NCBI GenBank assembly: GCA_000827325.1
Contig: KN832872.1
Coordinates: 372,001 to 436,000 of the forward strand
Direction: 5' to 3'
Source: Oidiodendron maius Zn
Lineage: Eukaryota; Ascomycota; Leotiomycetes; Myxotrichaceae
Length of the DNA stretch: 64,000 bases
A program made the position numbers and the translations under genes. Below, piece after piece: positions 11,471 through 23,263 of the stretch (its first letter is position 1; every line of letters begins with the position of its first letter). Below the pieces are notes generated by a model. The model was not told the origin of the DNA. It was given only the letters and a program-made list of their open reading frames with translations, and did no database searches.

Positions 11471-13075
11471 ATGAAGTCGATGAAAGTAAATCGCGTCTTT
11501 GATTCCCTCAAGCGTAAACGTAAGGCATCCACGCCACCAGCACACAGCATTTCACTGTTAACATCCATTCCAGCTACTGCTGCAGAAGGGGCAGGAGGGC
11601 CTAAAGTCGAGAATCCAGAGGTCGTCGCTGCACAAGCGGTGGTAAGTGGTCGGTGTCAAGTTTGCTACCTAGGGAAAGGAGCTGATACAAATCACCAGCG
11701 ATCTTTTTGCGAGTCCGCGGGGCCGCACGGATCGGTGAGACCCTCTCTAACCCAACACCCGAAAGTCCACATCTAATGGCCATTCTAGGGTGAAGAAGTC
11801 CTCTACCTTCCCACCATCGTTGAGACCGCCGAGTCAACCCCATCCGCAGCAAAAGAATGCGCCATTGTGATCCGCAAGTACTTGGGCCGAGATGACTACA
11901 CTAGGCCGCGTGTCCAGTATAACGCCATTATGCTGATCCGCATTCTTGCCGATAACCCTGGGAAGACATTCACGAAATGCATAGACTCGAAGTTCGTTCA
12001 GGCTGTGAGGGACTTGCTTCGCTTTGGAAGAGACCCCAGCGTTAAGCAATTATTGATCGAAACACTGAATACTTTCCAACGAGAGCGGGCCAGTGACGAG
12101 GGTCTGGTGATGCTTCTCGACATGTGGAGAAAGGAGCTTGAGAGGATGGTAAGGCTTCATATCCCGCGGTTGTGCAAAACGCTAACACATAACTCACAGA
12201 GAAAGCAAATAGCGAAACCAGCTCCCGCACCTGCCTTCAACCCGTCGCAAAACTACTTCTCTCGCAACCACCATTCGACGTCCCTACCCAGTCCGGGAGA
12301 GCTCTCTTCTCGCATTGAAGAGGCGCAAACGTCTGCTAAGCTTCTAACGCAGCTAGTGCAGTCTACACCACCATCCGAATTCCTCTATAATGAGCTCGTT
12401 CGTGAATTTGCAGACCGGTGTCAAAGCGCGTCACGCTCCATCCAGGCGTATATGGTGGCCGAGAACCCATCGCCGGACAACGACACAATGGAAACACTAC
12501 TCGAAACTAACGAGCAGTTGACTAAGGCCATTAGCCAACACCAACGTGCTATCTTAAATGCTAGAAAGATACGAGGAGTGGGAAATGATTCCTCGACTAG
12601 TGGTACGACACCGCCGCCGCGCACAGATTCTGGCTTTGCGGCTCCGCCTCCAGGCCCTCCTCCGGCAGCGTCGAACACTTCGAAGCAGGCACGGAAGGCA
12701 GTTCCCATCCCGCCACCAGGCGAATATATTCCTAATATATCCGATGACGAGGAAGAACCTGCCGATCCGTTTGCTGATCCTGTAAATGGAGAGACGGCTG
12801 TTAAGCGGAATAATATCCCATTCGCCGGAGATAGACCGCCCATTGCTATGGGACAGTTTAATGACAACTTAGGCGTTGAGCCGTATCACCCAGGCTTTAA
12901 AGAGTCGAAGAAAGTGGGCGAGAGTAGCGCTGCTAAGGAACATGACGGCGCACCATCAGATGAGGATGAAGAGAATGTGTCTATTAGCCCTGCGAGTCCT
13001 GATGTCTCCCGCCGCCGTCCTAGTCATACAGCAACATCAGCATCCAATGGCTCCGATTCGCTTTATAGATATTAA
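11471..13075 (+). CDS. VHS/GAT domain protein, Lsb5-like actin patch/endocytic adaptor
   Basis: Exons 11471..11641, 11699..11734, 11789..12148 and 12200..13075 give 480 aa; all junctions are phase 0. After a basic N-terminal stretch, residues ~70-190 form a VHS-type helical domain (VLYLPTIVETAES, then CAIVIRKYLGRDDYTRPRVQ and LIRILADNPGKTF, ending LLDMWRKELERM). Residues ~225-320 resemble a GAT domain (LSSRIEEAQTSAKLLTQLVQ, FADRCQSASRSIQAYM, LLETNEQLTKAISQHQRAIL). The C-terminal third is disordered, with proline runs and an acidic DDEEEPADPFADP segment that could bind SH3 or clathrin/AP partners. VHS+GAT proteins bind ubiquitinated cargo and actin regulators such as Las17. The 36-base second exon is short but fits both frame and splice sites. 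Confidence 0.82.
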
Positions 13076-13967
13076 AGGTTAGGACTGTTGTTTGAAGTTT
13101 AAGTCAACAACTAGGGGCGATGTTTTTATGCGTAAGAGACACGCAGGCGCATCTGTTTTGCTGTTGAAAGCTCATTTTGATACCAATCGATGTTTCATTT
13201 CTGGTGGAATTTGGATTACCGTACTCTTTCTGTATTGTGGCGTGGTCTGAGATTTCCCATTTTCTCGGCCGTCTCTTGTCCAACCATAAAGTCCTAATAG
13301 CGAGCATGATTTGCATAGGATTATCTAGTACTCAGAAATTCGACTGTTGTAACCGGTATCATTTCCAGCCGACAGTACGTATGTTGCAATTACGCCCACC
13401 TGCAAAGAGCTTTGCTCATCCTAACTATAAGATCCCACATCTACCAAATATGCTATGCGGGAATCTTAATCAGTAGTTCGGAGCTGCCCGTTTATCAGCC
13501 TCACTCATCGGCGACCTTTCTGTACCTTGATAATACCTTACAGTTCAGTGCTGATAGATATTCTGTACTTAATAATGTCATATGTATGTCTTTTTGCATC
13601 GACAACATGCTCTAGTACCATGACCAACTTGAACCCTGACCCTGGTGATGATGAGACAGTGAGAATAAGTTTCCCTTCTAGCCGCCTCTACATTCTTCAG
13701 TACAACACCTTTGATGCGTAGGCACTAGCGTGCGCCACTGATTAGCTGAATTGTCGACTGCTACGAATCGTTTTTGCATCACGGGAATGGCATCTCTAAG
13801 TAGTCCTCATCACTAGCATCAGTCTTGAGATGAAACACAACTACGATCATGTGAATGCGTCCCGAACTGGAACTTGGTATTGTAAGCTTCATCATGTCTA
13901 GACGAATTGAGAGCACTTGTGTGGGTATATACATATGAATTAATTGGAGGCGTACTGAGGCCCGCAG
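13076..13967. other. convergent intergenic region
   Basis: 892 bases between the 3' ends of the Lsb5-like gene and SGF73. AT-rich with scattered short frames, none protein-like. No gene seen. Confidence 0.45.
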
Positions 13968-15645
13968 CTAGTGTATTGTAAGACCACTTGATCTTCTAGA
14001 GCTAACGCCGTGGACCCCCTGACCTAAAGTACCTATAGCACTTGAATCTGCCTCCCCGTCAGCATCACCTTCCCCGTCATGAAAGGCGTGGTGACTCGGG
14101 TTTAGTTTCTGTGCGCCATATCCCACGACTTTACATATATTGACTGTGAACCCGTTCGTTGCGTTGTGCAGTTGCTCGTATAATCGCTTTTTCTGATACT
14201 CACGATCAATAGGCATCTGGATTAGTGGTGGAACAACCGGTTGCGGGTTCCAGTTACTAAGGCCGTGCATTACGGATGTAAGTTCTTCGTCAGAGTCGAC
14301 AGGGCCATTAGCAGCTTCCTCGTCCTCGAGTGGCGCATTGGCATCTATCGCTGCTTCTGTTCCGCGTGTGAGTTATACATCATGAAGGGATGGAAATGGT
14401 TCATACTTTGTTGCTTAGCTTGATTCTTCTTTTGATACGCAGCAAGCAGCATATCGTATGGTAACGAACGACCCCCGACGGCACGCTTTGCACCCATGGA
14501 GTGGCTCTTGCAGGTGAGAGACCGGGCACAACGAACTCCTTCTTTAATGAGAACACCACATTGCCTCTCGACGTCAACAGGACCTAATAATTAGATTTTA
14601 GCGGGATATCCATTCAGACGACTTAAATTGGAATAAATTTTTTAAATAGGGTGCCAGCAAATATGCTTCTGCGTATTCCATGAATGCCGCAGTAACCAGC
14701 AAAATCTGTAAGACGGGGTGAAAGTAAAGTCAGCCGCCCCGGATTCAGGGTCGATTATATACCCACCGCCAAGAGGATAATGAAACGGTATGGACAAGAA
14801 AATAAGCGCGTCCGCAGAAAATACATACCTTTTGGTTTAGGGGCCTTCGGCTTTGGCTCTTCTTTCTTCTTCTTTTGCTTAGGCCCCTTCTCTGCATCCC
14901 CATCGGCTTTACGTTTCTTGCCTTTCTTTGCATCGTCAATTTCAACCTTCTTTCCCGCACTCTTCTTTGCACTCTTTAAATCTCCAGGGCCTTTTTTCTC
15001 GGGCGAGGCATCATCCTCAGGGTCGTCGTCATCGTCCATTCTGGTATCGCCATCGTCATCTTTCTTATCCCCGTCCATTTCTCTTCTTTCCCTTTCTCGT
15101 GCCTCTTTTTGTTCCTTCTTTCTTTGTGCCTTCTCCTTCTTGAGTTTCAAGCAACTAATCACGTGAGACTTGGCCGCGGTCTTCAGCACGCTCTTTTTAC
15201 AATGCTTGCACTGATGTAACTCGGGCGAGTCCTCCAGAGGTCTCCCAGTTGCAAATGTCTCTCTCGCAGTATCATCTAACTGATTTACAACTGGGCCGGG
15301 AGACGCTGGAACAGAACTGGTAGAGGGCGTGTCGGTACTTCTCTTCTTATCATCTAAAACGCGGATCAGTAGCCATGCTTGAAATTATCACACTGTGGAA
15401 CCCGATCTACCCACCATCAATCACACTGCCATCGCGCCAGTTACCAGGCTTGCTGTGCTTTGGCGCGGGCTTCTTCAGTTTAATAGTGGGGTTCAGCTTG
15501 TCTTTTGCCTCTTTCTTGGGCGCGACTTTGATAGTCAGTTCATCGTCGCTTGGAAGCGTAGCTTATGTTATGAATTAGCAACATTCTTGTCATGATAATT
15601 TGGTATGGAGTTCAACCGCATACCCTTATTTTCTCGAGAAGCCAT
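13968..15645 (-). CDS. SGF73: SAGA complex subunit Sgf73 (ataxin-7-like, SCA7 domain)
   Basis: Minus-strand exons 15624..15645, 15415..15561, 14829..15353, 14407..14583 and 13968..14356 give 419 aa. The first exon is 22 bases. An N-terminal zinc-finger-like element, [20 protein letters not shown] plus VISCLK, fits the C-x2-C...H...C motif that anchors the deubiquitinase module in yeast Sgf73. It is followed by a long Lys/Asp/Glu-rich low-complexity segment. The SCA7 domain reads [19 protein letters not shown], then [20 protein letters not shown] and [18 protein letters not shown], with the conserved Cys, His and Arg residues intact. In SAGA this subunit tethers the histone H2B deubiquitinase module to the rest of the complex. 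Another SAGA subunit gene, SPT8, lies at 32433. Confidence 0.93.
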
Positions 15646-16140
15646 ATTTGTCAGGCCGATGATGGAGCGAAGTTTGTGGGAATAATTGCGATGAGCAAGG
15701 CTATACGTCGTCGGCTGAACCTTGCGGCGGAGTTCTCGATACGGGGTTGATAAAATCGGATATGGAAGGCGGTGAGTGACTTGCGCTAACCACTTATGAT
15801 GTTTTGCGCCATGTGAATGAAGCGATGTGAAATTATTTTGAACAATGAATACCTACCTTAGTGCCTATATTTACTATAACCTTACCGGAAAAGTATATAC
15901 GTCTGTGGACATGTTGGCCGAGGGAAATAGAGTCTTACCATTATGCTTTTCTTGTCTATCATACACTGTTTATACAATTCTCAGGCCGAGATCTCTCAAA
16001 CGCCGGACGCCTTGGTATCTTTCCTCATGTCAGGCAGCTCGTCCTCCTTTATCTCAGACATCAAATGCTCCATCATTCCATAGCAAACCCCATCAATGCT
16101 CCTCTTTGTTTCCCTACCGAATGCATAGCTGTTGACCCCA
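15646..16140. other. intergenic between SGF73 and PEX7
   Basis: 495 bases holding the SGF73 promoter and the PEX7 3' end. No gene seen. Confidence 0.45.
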
Positions 16141-17373
16141 TTACCGGCCCATGACAGCCCTCGCGTCCCAGACTAATACCCTCTTGTCCCAACTTACACT
16201 TGCACACCATCCCTCTGATCCAAACAAGCACCAGTCCACGCCTGTGACGAACTCGGTATGCCTATTTAGCCGACCAATTTCTCGTCCTGCACCACCGGAC
16301 GCACCTGGAGTGCTGCTAGTGCCATCTGTCCATACTCTGCATGTCATATCGTAACTAGCACTTAACAATAGATCGCTGAGATGGGGACTCCATGCAAGCT
16401 TCCGAACTGCGTATTCATGCCCGTATAATTGAGCTACTGGTCCAGCCTTAGGATTCCGGATGTCGAAGGTACGGATAATTGTGTCCACGCCCGCGGTGGC
16501 AATTATATTTGGCCGATACTTGTTCCAATCATGTGTAAGGCACTCGGAGGGCTGAAAGGATTGACGGGATGCCATGCCAGGAACGGGTGGGCCACCGTGG
16601 ATTGGGATCAGATGAACAAGGTGGTTAGAGGCAGAAGGAGGAGTGCGCAGGTCAAATATTCGCAGGTGTGAATCGGATGAAACAGAGGACAGAATTGATT
16701 GCGAGTGCGGGGAAAAGGCGCTGCTATAAGTACATGAGTGGGTAGGGAGCGTAAGTATCGACTGTGGCCGATGCGGAGACCACTGTTTGTAAAGTATTAT
16801 GAGATACAGTAAAAGATATGGTAGAGGGTCCACATACGACTTTAATGGTTCCGTCCCATGAACTGGATGAAAATGTGTCTTTTGAGACAAGATTCCACGA
16901 GACAGAATACACCTCCCTATTATGCTCTTGCCAGGACTGGATTGGGTACTGGTCCAGTGAAATATCGAATAATTTCACCGACCCATCTCCGCATGCCACT
17001 ACTATCTGATTTTCATGAACTTCTGACCATGCTGTATCGTATAGAGAATCTTGAGTGTCAAACCTAGGCGTTTCTGTGATTAGCGATTCGTCTTGCTTAA
17101 TAGTTCCGGACACGCACCATTTTTCGGGTTGTATACCATTCGCCGTCAAACCTAGGATATATAGTCGACCATTTCCAACAAGTCCAAAGTTAGCTGGAAT
17201 ATAAGTTAGCAAAGGGAGGCTAGAAACTTTACTGATAAAGAATGCTCTTAAAGGAAGCGAACCTCTCAAGGTAGGCAAAACGTACCGGAGCTGGCAACAG
17301 CGATTCGGGAATCGAAAAAAGGCGAATACTTCACAGCATAGCCATTGAAGCCTTGGGTTTGGTATTCAAGCAT
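16141..17373 (-). CDS. PEX7: peroxisomal targeting signal 2 receptor Pex7
   Basis: Minus-strand exons 17286..17373, 16838..17193 and 16141..16782 give 361 aa. The N terminus MLEYQTQGFNGYAVKYSPFF with DSRIAVASSANFGLVGNGRL is characteristic of Pex7, and the start was placed there. WD40 repeats follow: YDTAWSEVHENQIVVACGDG, SWQEHNREVYSVSWN, then repeats ending IFDLR, TFDIRNP and VWTDG, and a final WDKRVLVWDARAV. Between the last two repeats lies a Gly/Pro-rich insert. Pex7 binds PTS2-containing cargo in the cytosol and delivers it to the peroxisomal docking complex with a co-receptor. It is divergently transcribed from the glutathione synthetase gene over about 460 bases. Confidence 0.94.
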
Positions 17374-17831
17374 CCCGTTCATGATTCTTGGTCGCGAATG
17401 TAACCTTTGGAGCTGGTGGGACTCATGTTGTTCGAGGCTTGAGCTCGGACAAGACGACCCGCAACCGCGGCTGCAAGATTGGGATTTGTTGACCACCGTA
17501 ATCGCACGTGCTTTGGTTCGGATGGTGGGGTTATAGTACCTGCTTTGTAATGGATTCACATAAGTTAATACAGTTATGTAGTACATCTCTCCTGACTGGA
17601 GCCCAGAGACATTGCAAGCAGTATCAGTCAATTTCCAATTTCTTTCAATGCCTTGAATCTAAGAGTTCTAGACTACAGGGGCTTATTTGAAGCGATCATA
17701 CGCATATAGGTTATACTATAAGACCCCACCTTTAGGTCTTTCTACTGGCCTGCTCTCCAGAGGACTTCAACCGTAACAACTTAATTCCCTGCATGAAAAC
17801 CCTCCCTTTTCGTCCAAAGTTGGCTTGCAAA
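17374..17831. promoter_or_regulatory. shared divergent promoter region of PEX7 and glutathione synthetase
   Basis: About 460 bases between two start codons. An alternative upstream ATG for the synthetase lies at 17793, in a poorer start context than the one at 17832. No gene seen. Confidence 0.5.
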
Positions 17832-19553
17832 ATGGCACCTGGGCAAGCACCTGACGATTCTTACCCTCCGGCTTTGACAATCGCAGAATCAGAGCAGATT
17901 CTATTAACTATCAAGGACTGGTCGATAGCACATGGCCTCACCGTGAGACCTCCATTGGCTCTTGTCTCCCCTGAAGTAGACCCTCATGGGGTTTTCGCGA
18001 CGACGGCTCCGGTCACGTTATTTCCCAGTCCATTTCCGCGGGTATGCTTTGATCAGGCCAAGTCAATTCAAAAAGCTTACAACCAATTATATGCTTCCAT
18101 TGCCCAGGATGAGAGTTTCCTAGAGAGCATTGTCCAGGAGTGAGTAAAGTGATCCGGATTTGGAAATCTAAAGTTTGGAGCTCAGCTGATAGATATAGAA
18201 TACTAGCAGTTGACGAGTTCATTGCTAAATTGTGGCAAGTTCACTTAAAAGTAAAGGAGGAAGGATATGTCCAGGTACGTTACAGCTATAGGAAACATCA
18301 TTCAGCCACTCATATATATATTAGAACTTGTCGCTAGGCCTGTTCAGATCGGATTATATGGTGCATCAAGATGATGACGATCCTGAAACTAGCCCTGCCA
18401 TCAAACAAGTTGAATTTAATACTATTGCCTCATCTTTTGGGGGTTTATCGATTAAAACTTCAAATTTACACAAGTATGTACTACTTATCGGAACTCTTTA
18501 TTAGGAAGCCTCTCAGAACTAAATAATTTAAGATTCTTGTCCATCAGTGACTACCCTCTACTCGAGAAGCCAATCTCAACCAACGCCATGGATTTACCAG
18601 AAAACACAAGCACCCAGTCATTAGCTACAGGCCTTCGTTTTGCTTTTGATACATATACGAAATCAGCACCTAATCGGAATTGCTGTATAATATTTCTCGT
18701 ACAAGATCCCGAACGAAATATTTTTGATCAGCGCCATCTCGAGTACGAATTACGGACGCATAAGACTCCGGTGCCAGTGTTCCGTTTGCCCTTCGCCCAG
18801 ATTTTATCCCAGACAACAGTAGCCAGCACTCCAAAACGCGAGCTCCTCTATCACCTACCGAGCAATCCAAAACAGACTTTCGAAGTAGCTGTTGTTTACT
18901 TTCGTGCAGGGTATGGTCCGCAGGATTATCCGGATACGACAGCTTGGCAAGCACGGTTGCATATTGAACGTTCGAATGCCATTAAATGCCCTACTATCCT
19001 AACTCAGTTAGCTGGTGCAAAAAAAGTCCAGCAAGTCTTAGCCACGCCCAAGTCCTTGGAGCCTTCTATGTTGAATCGATTTATGGCCGCTTCGCCTTCA
19101 GATTTGGAAGATATTCAGAAAACGTTCACTAATATTTTCCCTTTCGACAGCTCTCCTGCGGGCCTTGATGCCCGAAAACTTGCCCTAGATCCTAACCGGT
19201 GCAAAGGGTATGTACTAAAGCCGCAGCGTGAGGGAGGGGGCAATAATGTATACCGGACTGCTATCCCAACCTTTTTACAGTCGCTACCAGAAACTCACTG
19301 GAAATCCTACATCTTGATGGAGATTATTACACCGCCTCCGGTTTACAATTTGATTCTCCGTAATGGTGTTATTGAGAGAGGGGGAGTAATCTGCGAGTTG
19401 GGTGTATATGGAGCCTGTGTCTGGGATCAGAAGACTAAAGAGGTGATATACAATGAGGAAGCCGGATACCTACTTAGAACAAAAGGCGATAAGAGTGAGG
19501 AGGGAGGCGTTGCAGCTGGCTTTGGGGCCATGGATAGCTGTCGATTGGTGTAA
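17832..19553 (+). CDS. GSH2: glutathione synthetase (eukaryotic type)
   Basis: Exons 17832..18139, 18199..18274, 18325..18473 and 18533..19553 give 517 aa. It opens MAPGQAPDDSYPPALT and reads IKDWSIAHGLTVRPPLALVS, the conserved N-terminal block. IAKLWQVHLKVKEEGYVQ, then NLSLGLFRSDYMVHQD and IKQVEFNTIASSFGGLS cover substrate and ATP-grasp regions. KGYVLKPQREGGGNNVYRT is the Gly-rich ATP-binding loop and YILMEIITPPP the adjacent strand; GVAAGFGAMDSCRLV is the expected C terminus. It joins gamma-glutamylcysteine and glycine using ATP, the final step of glutathione synthesis. I preferred ATG 17832 (A at -3, G at +4) over the in-frame ATG at 17793. The acceptor of intron 1 was chosen by frame among several AG sites. 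Confidence 0.94.
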
Positions 19554-19755
19554 ATTTATTTGATCCCATTTTAGAGGCATACTTGCATAAGCACTCTGGC
19601 ACATGTCCTAGTGTCTAGTTAAAGAGAGCACAGTTGGAGACAGAACTGGCATATACAAACGCAATATTTTATATATTTATTTTTATGCACGGCTAGGCGT
19701 CCCCTTATCCTTTAGAGTCTACCCTGAAAACAACTGGGAATAGTCGATACTGTCC

Positions 19756-21168
19756 CTACTGAACAAGGGCCTGAATTTCTTCAGCTGTCAAACCACATAT
19801 ATGAAGTAGATCTAGCAAACTATCTCCATTCAGTCTTGCACTGGCCTCCATCTGTACCAACGGCTTCGCATTGAATGCAACTCCTAAGCCAGCTGCCTTC
19901 AACATCAACAAGTCGTTGGCGCCGTCTCCAATAGCAACAACTTGTTCTAGAGAGGCACCCTCCTTTTGGGCAATGTCAAGGAGCAAGTCACGCTTCCTCT
20001 CGGCATCGACAATAGTGCCAACGACCTCTCCAGTAAGGGTACCACTTGCCGGGTCAGAAGCAAGACTATTTGCAAATGCATAGTCGATGCCTAGGTCGTC
20101 AGCGAGCCACTGGGTTAGCGGAATAAATCCACCAGACAGCACAGCTGTCTTACAACCTATTCTCTTGAGCGCCTTAATCAACTCCTTAGCCCCCTTCGTA
20201 GGGGTGATTACGCTCCGTAGCTTTGTCAAAATGTCAGCATCAACTCCTTTCAATAATTTTGCTCGTTCCCTCAAGGATGCGGCAAAGTCCAGCTCTCCGT
20301 TCATAGCTCGGGCAGTAATTGCAGAAACTTCAGCTTCGACGCCCATTGATGCAGCAATAAGGTCTATTACTTCTTCTCGTATAAGAGTCGAGTCCATATC
20401 AAAGACTACCAAACGTGGATAGCGGCGGAGGATGCTATCCGCTTGGAGTATAACATCCACGTTCCACTCTTGTTCGAAGCGGTATACGAGTTCATGTTTG
20501 CGTAAATCCTCAAGTGTCAAATAAGTTGGGTCGGGGGTAGGGGAAACGATTAGCTCCACGATGGTAGGATGATTCGGATTGTCGAGACAACGATGGGAAG
20601 AGGAGAGGGGGGCGGAGTTGGGACGAGAGGGTAAGGAACTGATGAGGTGGAGGAACGAAGTAAGGCAAAGAGGGGAGATATAACTCCCATAGAGATGGTC
20701 GAGAGGTTCTGGATCCTGCGGTGGCGGCTCCAGAGGTGAGCTCGAGAGTCCCGGAGTTAGAGGGCCAGCGTGTGAGGGAGACGACGTATTAGGGGAAGGT
20801 GTGCGGTCGTATGGAACACCTGTTGTCACGGTCCGGGGTGCTTTGGTCTTGTAAACCAAGGTTGCAATAAGGCGGTCAGAGATGGAGCCGGGACGAGGTT
20901 GGCAGTGGGTATGAGACAGTGTGTGGTTGAGCCCACTGTCGATGATTCTGGGTGGAGATTCCGGTGACAGAATTCCATTGAAAGGGTAGAAGGGTTTGGG
21001 CGAACCCACGGAGGCTGATTGGAGACCCTCGACAATACTGTCAATACCCTGGCGGCCGTCCTGTTGTGGAGGTCGATACTGCTGGTGATCTTGGAGGTAA
21101 GAGCGACTGCGTATGTTGGAATTGAAGCTTGGGCGGCTGGCCCTCGCTGGGGCATTAAGCTCTGCCAT
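19756..21168 (-). CDS. SER2: phosphoserine phosphatase
   Basis: One uninterrupted frame of 470 aa. The C-terminal ~230 residues are a complete HAD-family SerB domain: VFDMDSTLIREEVIDLIA near residue 255 (nucleophile and acid/base Asp), LDFAASLRERAKLLKGVD (cap), AVLSGGFIPLTQ (motif II Ser) and VVAIGDGANDLLMLKAAG (motif III, Mg-binding Asp). The N-terminal ~240 residues include an ACT-like block, with strands around ATLVYKTK and TIVELIVSP, interrupted by Ser/Pro-rich sequence, as in other fungal homologues. It dephosphorylates O-phosphoserine in the last step of serine synthesis from 3-phosphoglycerate. It is divergent to the cis-prenyltransferase gene, only 226 bases between start codons. Confidence 0.93.
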   Translation of the reverse strand: MAELNAPARASRPSFNSNIRSRSYLQDHQQYRPPQQDGRQGIDSIVEGLQSASVGSPKPFYPFNGILSPESPPRIIDSGLNHTLSHTHCQPRPGSISDRLIATLVYKTKAPRTVTTGVPYDRTPSPNTSSPSHAGPLTPGLSSSPLEPPPQDPEPLDHLYGSYISPLCLTSFLHLISSLPSRPNSAPLSSSHRCLDNPNHPTIVELIVSPTPDPTYLTLEDLRKHELVYRFEQEWNVDVILQADSILRRYPRLVVFDMDSTLIREEVIDLIAASMGVEAEVSAITARAMNGELDFAASLRERAKLLKGVDADILTKLRSVITPTKGAKELIKALKRIGCKTAVLSGGFIPLTQWLADDLGIDYAFANSLASDPASGTLTGEVVGTIVDAERKRDLLLDIAQKEGASLEQVVAIGDGANDLLMLKAAGLGVAFNAKPLVQMEASARLNGDSLLDLLHICGLTAEEIQALVQ

Positions 21169-21394
21169 GACGGCTTGAGGTTAGACCCTGAGAGCGTATA
21201 TGGGCAACGTCTAGGTCAGCTGTAAACATCACCTGGGCGCGCTTTGCGAGAAATGAGATGTCAGCTTCCGTGGGGTAGCATTTTCTGCCTCAGCTCTTAG
21301 GCGGCAATATTTGGCGTAAATGCAGTAAATATGTAGCCTGAGGGAAGCCACATAGATATCGAGAACACGTCGCATTTGAGCACCCATCGCAAGG
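21169..21394. promoter_or_regulatory. short bidirectional promoter of SER2 and the cis-prenyltransferase
   Basis: 226 bases separate the two divergent ATGs, so the two genes must share core regulatory sequence. No obvious TATA box in either direction. Confidence 0.5.
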
Positions 21395-22548
21395 ATGTCT
21401 TCGATGCACCTTTCCCAACTACGGAAATGGATACTAGAGTCACCGCCTATAGAATGGGCCATAAATCAGTTACGAGAGCTACTAATCGGAGCCCTGCGGC
21501 AAGGCCCAATGCCCCAGCACATCGCCTTCGTGATGGACGGCAATCGACGCTTTGCACGAAATCATAAGATCGAGAAAGTGGAAGGCCATAACCTGGGATT
21601 TGAAGCTCTAGCAAAGGTGGGCAATTTGATTGGTCTCATATAAGTACTGACAATTGGCAGATACTTGAAGTTTGCTACAAGTCTGGAGTCAAGGTTGTAA
21701 CGGTGTACGCATTCAGTATTGAAAACTTTAAACGCTCAAAATATGAGGTGGATGCATTGATGGAAATGGCGAAGGTTAAGCTATCTCAGCTATCACAACA
21801 TGGAGATCTCCTGGACAGATATGGGGCTGCCGTTCGAATATTAGGTCAGAGGGACCTCGTCAAGCCGGACGTCTTGGAAGTTATGGATAGAGCCGCGGCT
21901 TTGACGAAGGATAATGTAGAGTGAGATGCAGTTTCCCAGGGCATATAAGCATGTCTAAATTGATGCAGTGCAGTACTTAATATTTGCTTTCCTTACACAT
22001 CTCGGGAGGAGATCACGACTGCCATTAGGACAACTGTTGAAGACTTCTCCAGACCATTACCTGCAAATTCTCGGCCATTCTCACAAACACGAATTACCCA
22101 GAAAATCAGATCCAGAAACCTCACCGCCTCCAGGTCAAGTTCACCTCAGAGGGGAAGCTCCCCAACGCCGTCAAGCACATCTGATATTGACGATTCCGTA
22201 TCGTCATCGGCAACCTTGTACCCTGAATCGCCCCCTGATGTTGGTCGAGAAGGGCCCGGCTACCCAGATTCGGAGACTATAACATCCAAGACCATAGAAG
22301 ATCATCTCTATACGGCCGGCGATCCTCCTCTAGACCTATTAATCAGGACGAGTGGAGTGAAAAGGTTTAGTGATTTCATGCTCTGGCAAAGCTGTGAGAA
22401 TACCGAAATTGTTTTTCTGGATTGCCTATGGCCCGAGTTTGACTTATGGCATTTTCTAGCAGTCGTGGTTGAATGGCAGTGGAAACAAAAACACCTTGAG
22501 GAGAAGGTTGGGGATGGCTTAAAGTCCACGAAGATAAAGGTTCGATAG
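21395..22548 (+). CDS. RER2: cis-prenyltransferase, dehydrodolichyl diphosphate synthase subunit (Rer2-like)
   Basis: Exons 21395..21616, 21661..21920 and 21969..22548 give 353 aa. Signature regions of the UPP synthase family appear in order: [16 protein letters not shown] (catalytic Asp, diphosphate binding), [31 protein letters not shown], then [18 protein letters not shown] and [16 protein letters not shown]. The RTSG[10 protein letters not shown] block is typical of the catalytic subunit rather than the Nus1-like partner. A Ser/Pro-rich insert of about 80 residues lies between the fourth and fifth blocks, as in fungal Rer2 proteins. The enzyme builds the polyprenyl chain of dolichol at the ER, which carries glycans for N-glycosylation. 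ALG5, also in this window, acts in the same dolichol pathway. Confidence 0.93.
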
Positions 22549-23263
22549 GTACAATACTTTTAGCAGAAAGGTATTAGATTGGGGAGGGAGAGTATGGTTT
22601 CGTGCATAATACGTTCAACGACGCATTGTGTATGAAATTATGAAGCCTGATATCTTCTCAAGTACTTCATCCCCTTCCTAGTGCTTCCTGCCTGTTGTTG
22701 GTCACTATGGCCTACTGGATTGCAGCAATGGCGTTTAACACGGTTGCGAGAGGATAGATCACCGGATCTGAATGGGATTTAAAATGTGCGGCATATATTT
22801 ATTGTTGAGACACCTAATTATTTTATGTGCCTTTATGAAGAGTTCTCAACGGTGTATTAACAAAACATCAGACATTTTTCCTATGTATCCCTTAAGCATA
22901 GCTGCCTCTACCTCAATACTGAAGAACCAGCGGCTCCGATTATGCCAGTGCTCCCTAGTTTTAGGTCTGGACCAAGAGCTCATCGGAACTCACTATTAGG
23001 GCCCAGAGCAACAACTTGAGGTCAAAGATTCACTTCTATCCTCCCCAACTCGGCCAACGTGAGGATTCAAGTTTGCGAGAGTGTGGGGGTGTTGGATAAT
23101 ATTTCTACTAGGTAATAACGTGACTCCAAATCAAGCAAGCGGGCCTCGGGAGTTTTTCAGCCTTGTCGCTTATATTAAGAACTAGCTTCAGCCAGCTCTC
23201 ATCCTTCTCCAAAAGACCATCTGTTCACTGTTTCTGCTTTTATGCTTTCTTATTGGTTCCATA
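22549..23263. other. intergenic, no gene seen
   Basis: 715 bases between the cis-prenyltransferase and GWT1. The last ~60 bases before 23264 are pyrimidine-rich, consistent with a start zone for GWT1. Confidence 0.45.

Noticed and set aside
14780-15166. Plus-strand frame of 128 aa rich in Phe and Ser
   Set aside because: It is the antisense shadow of the Lys/Glu/Asp-rich segment of SGF73.
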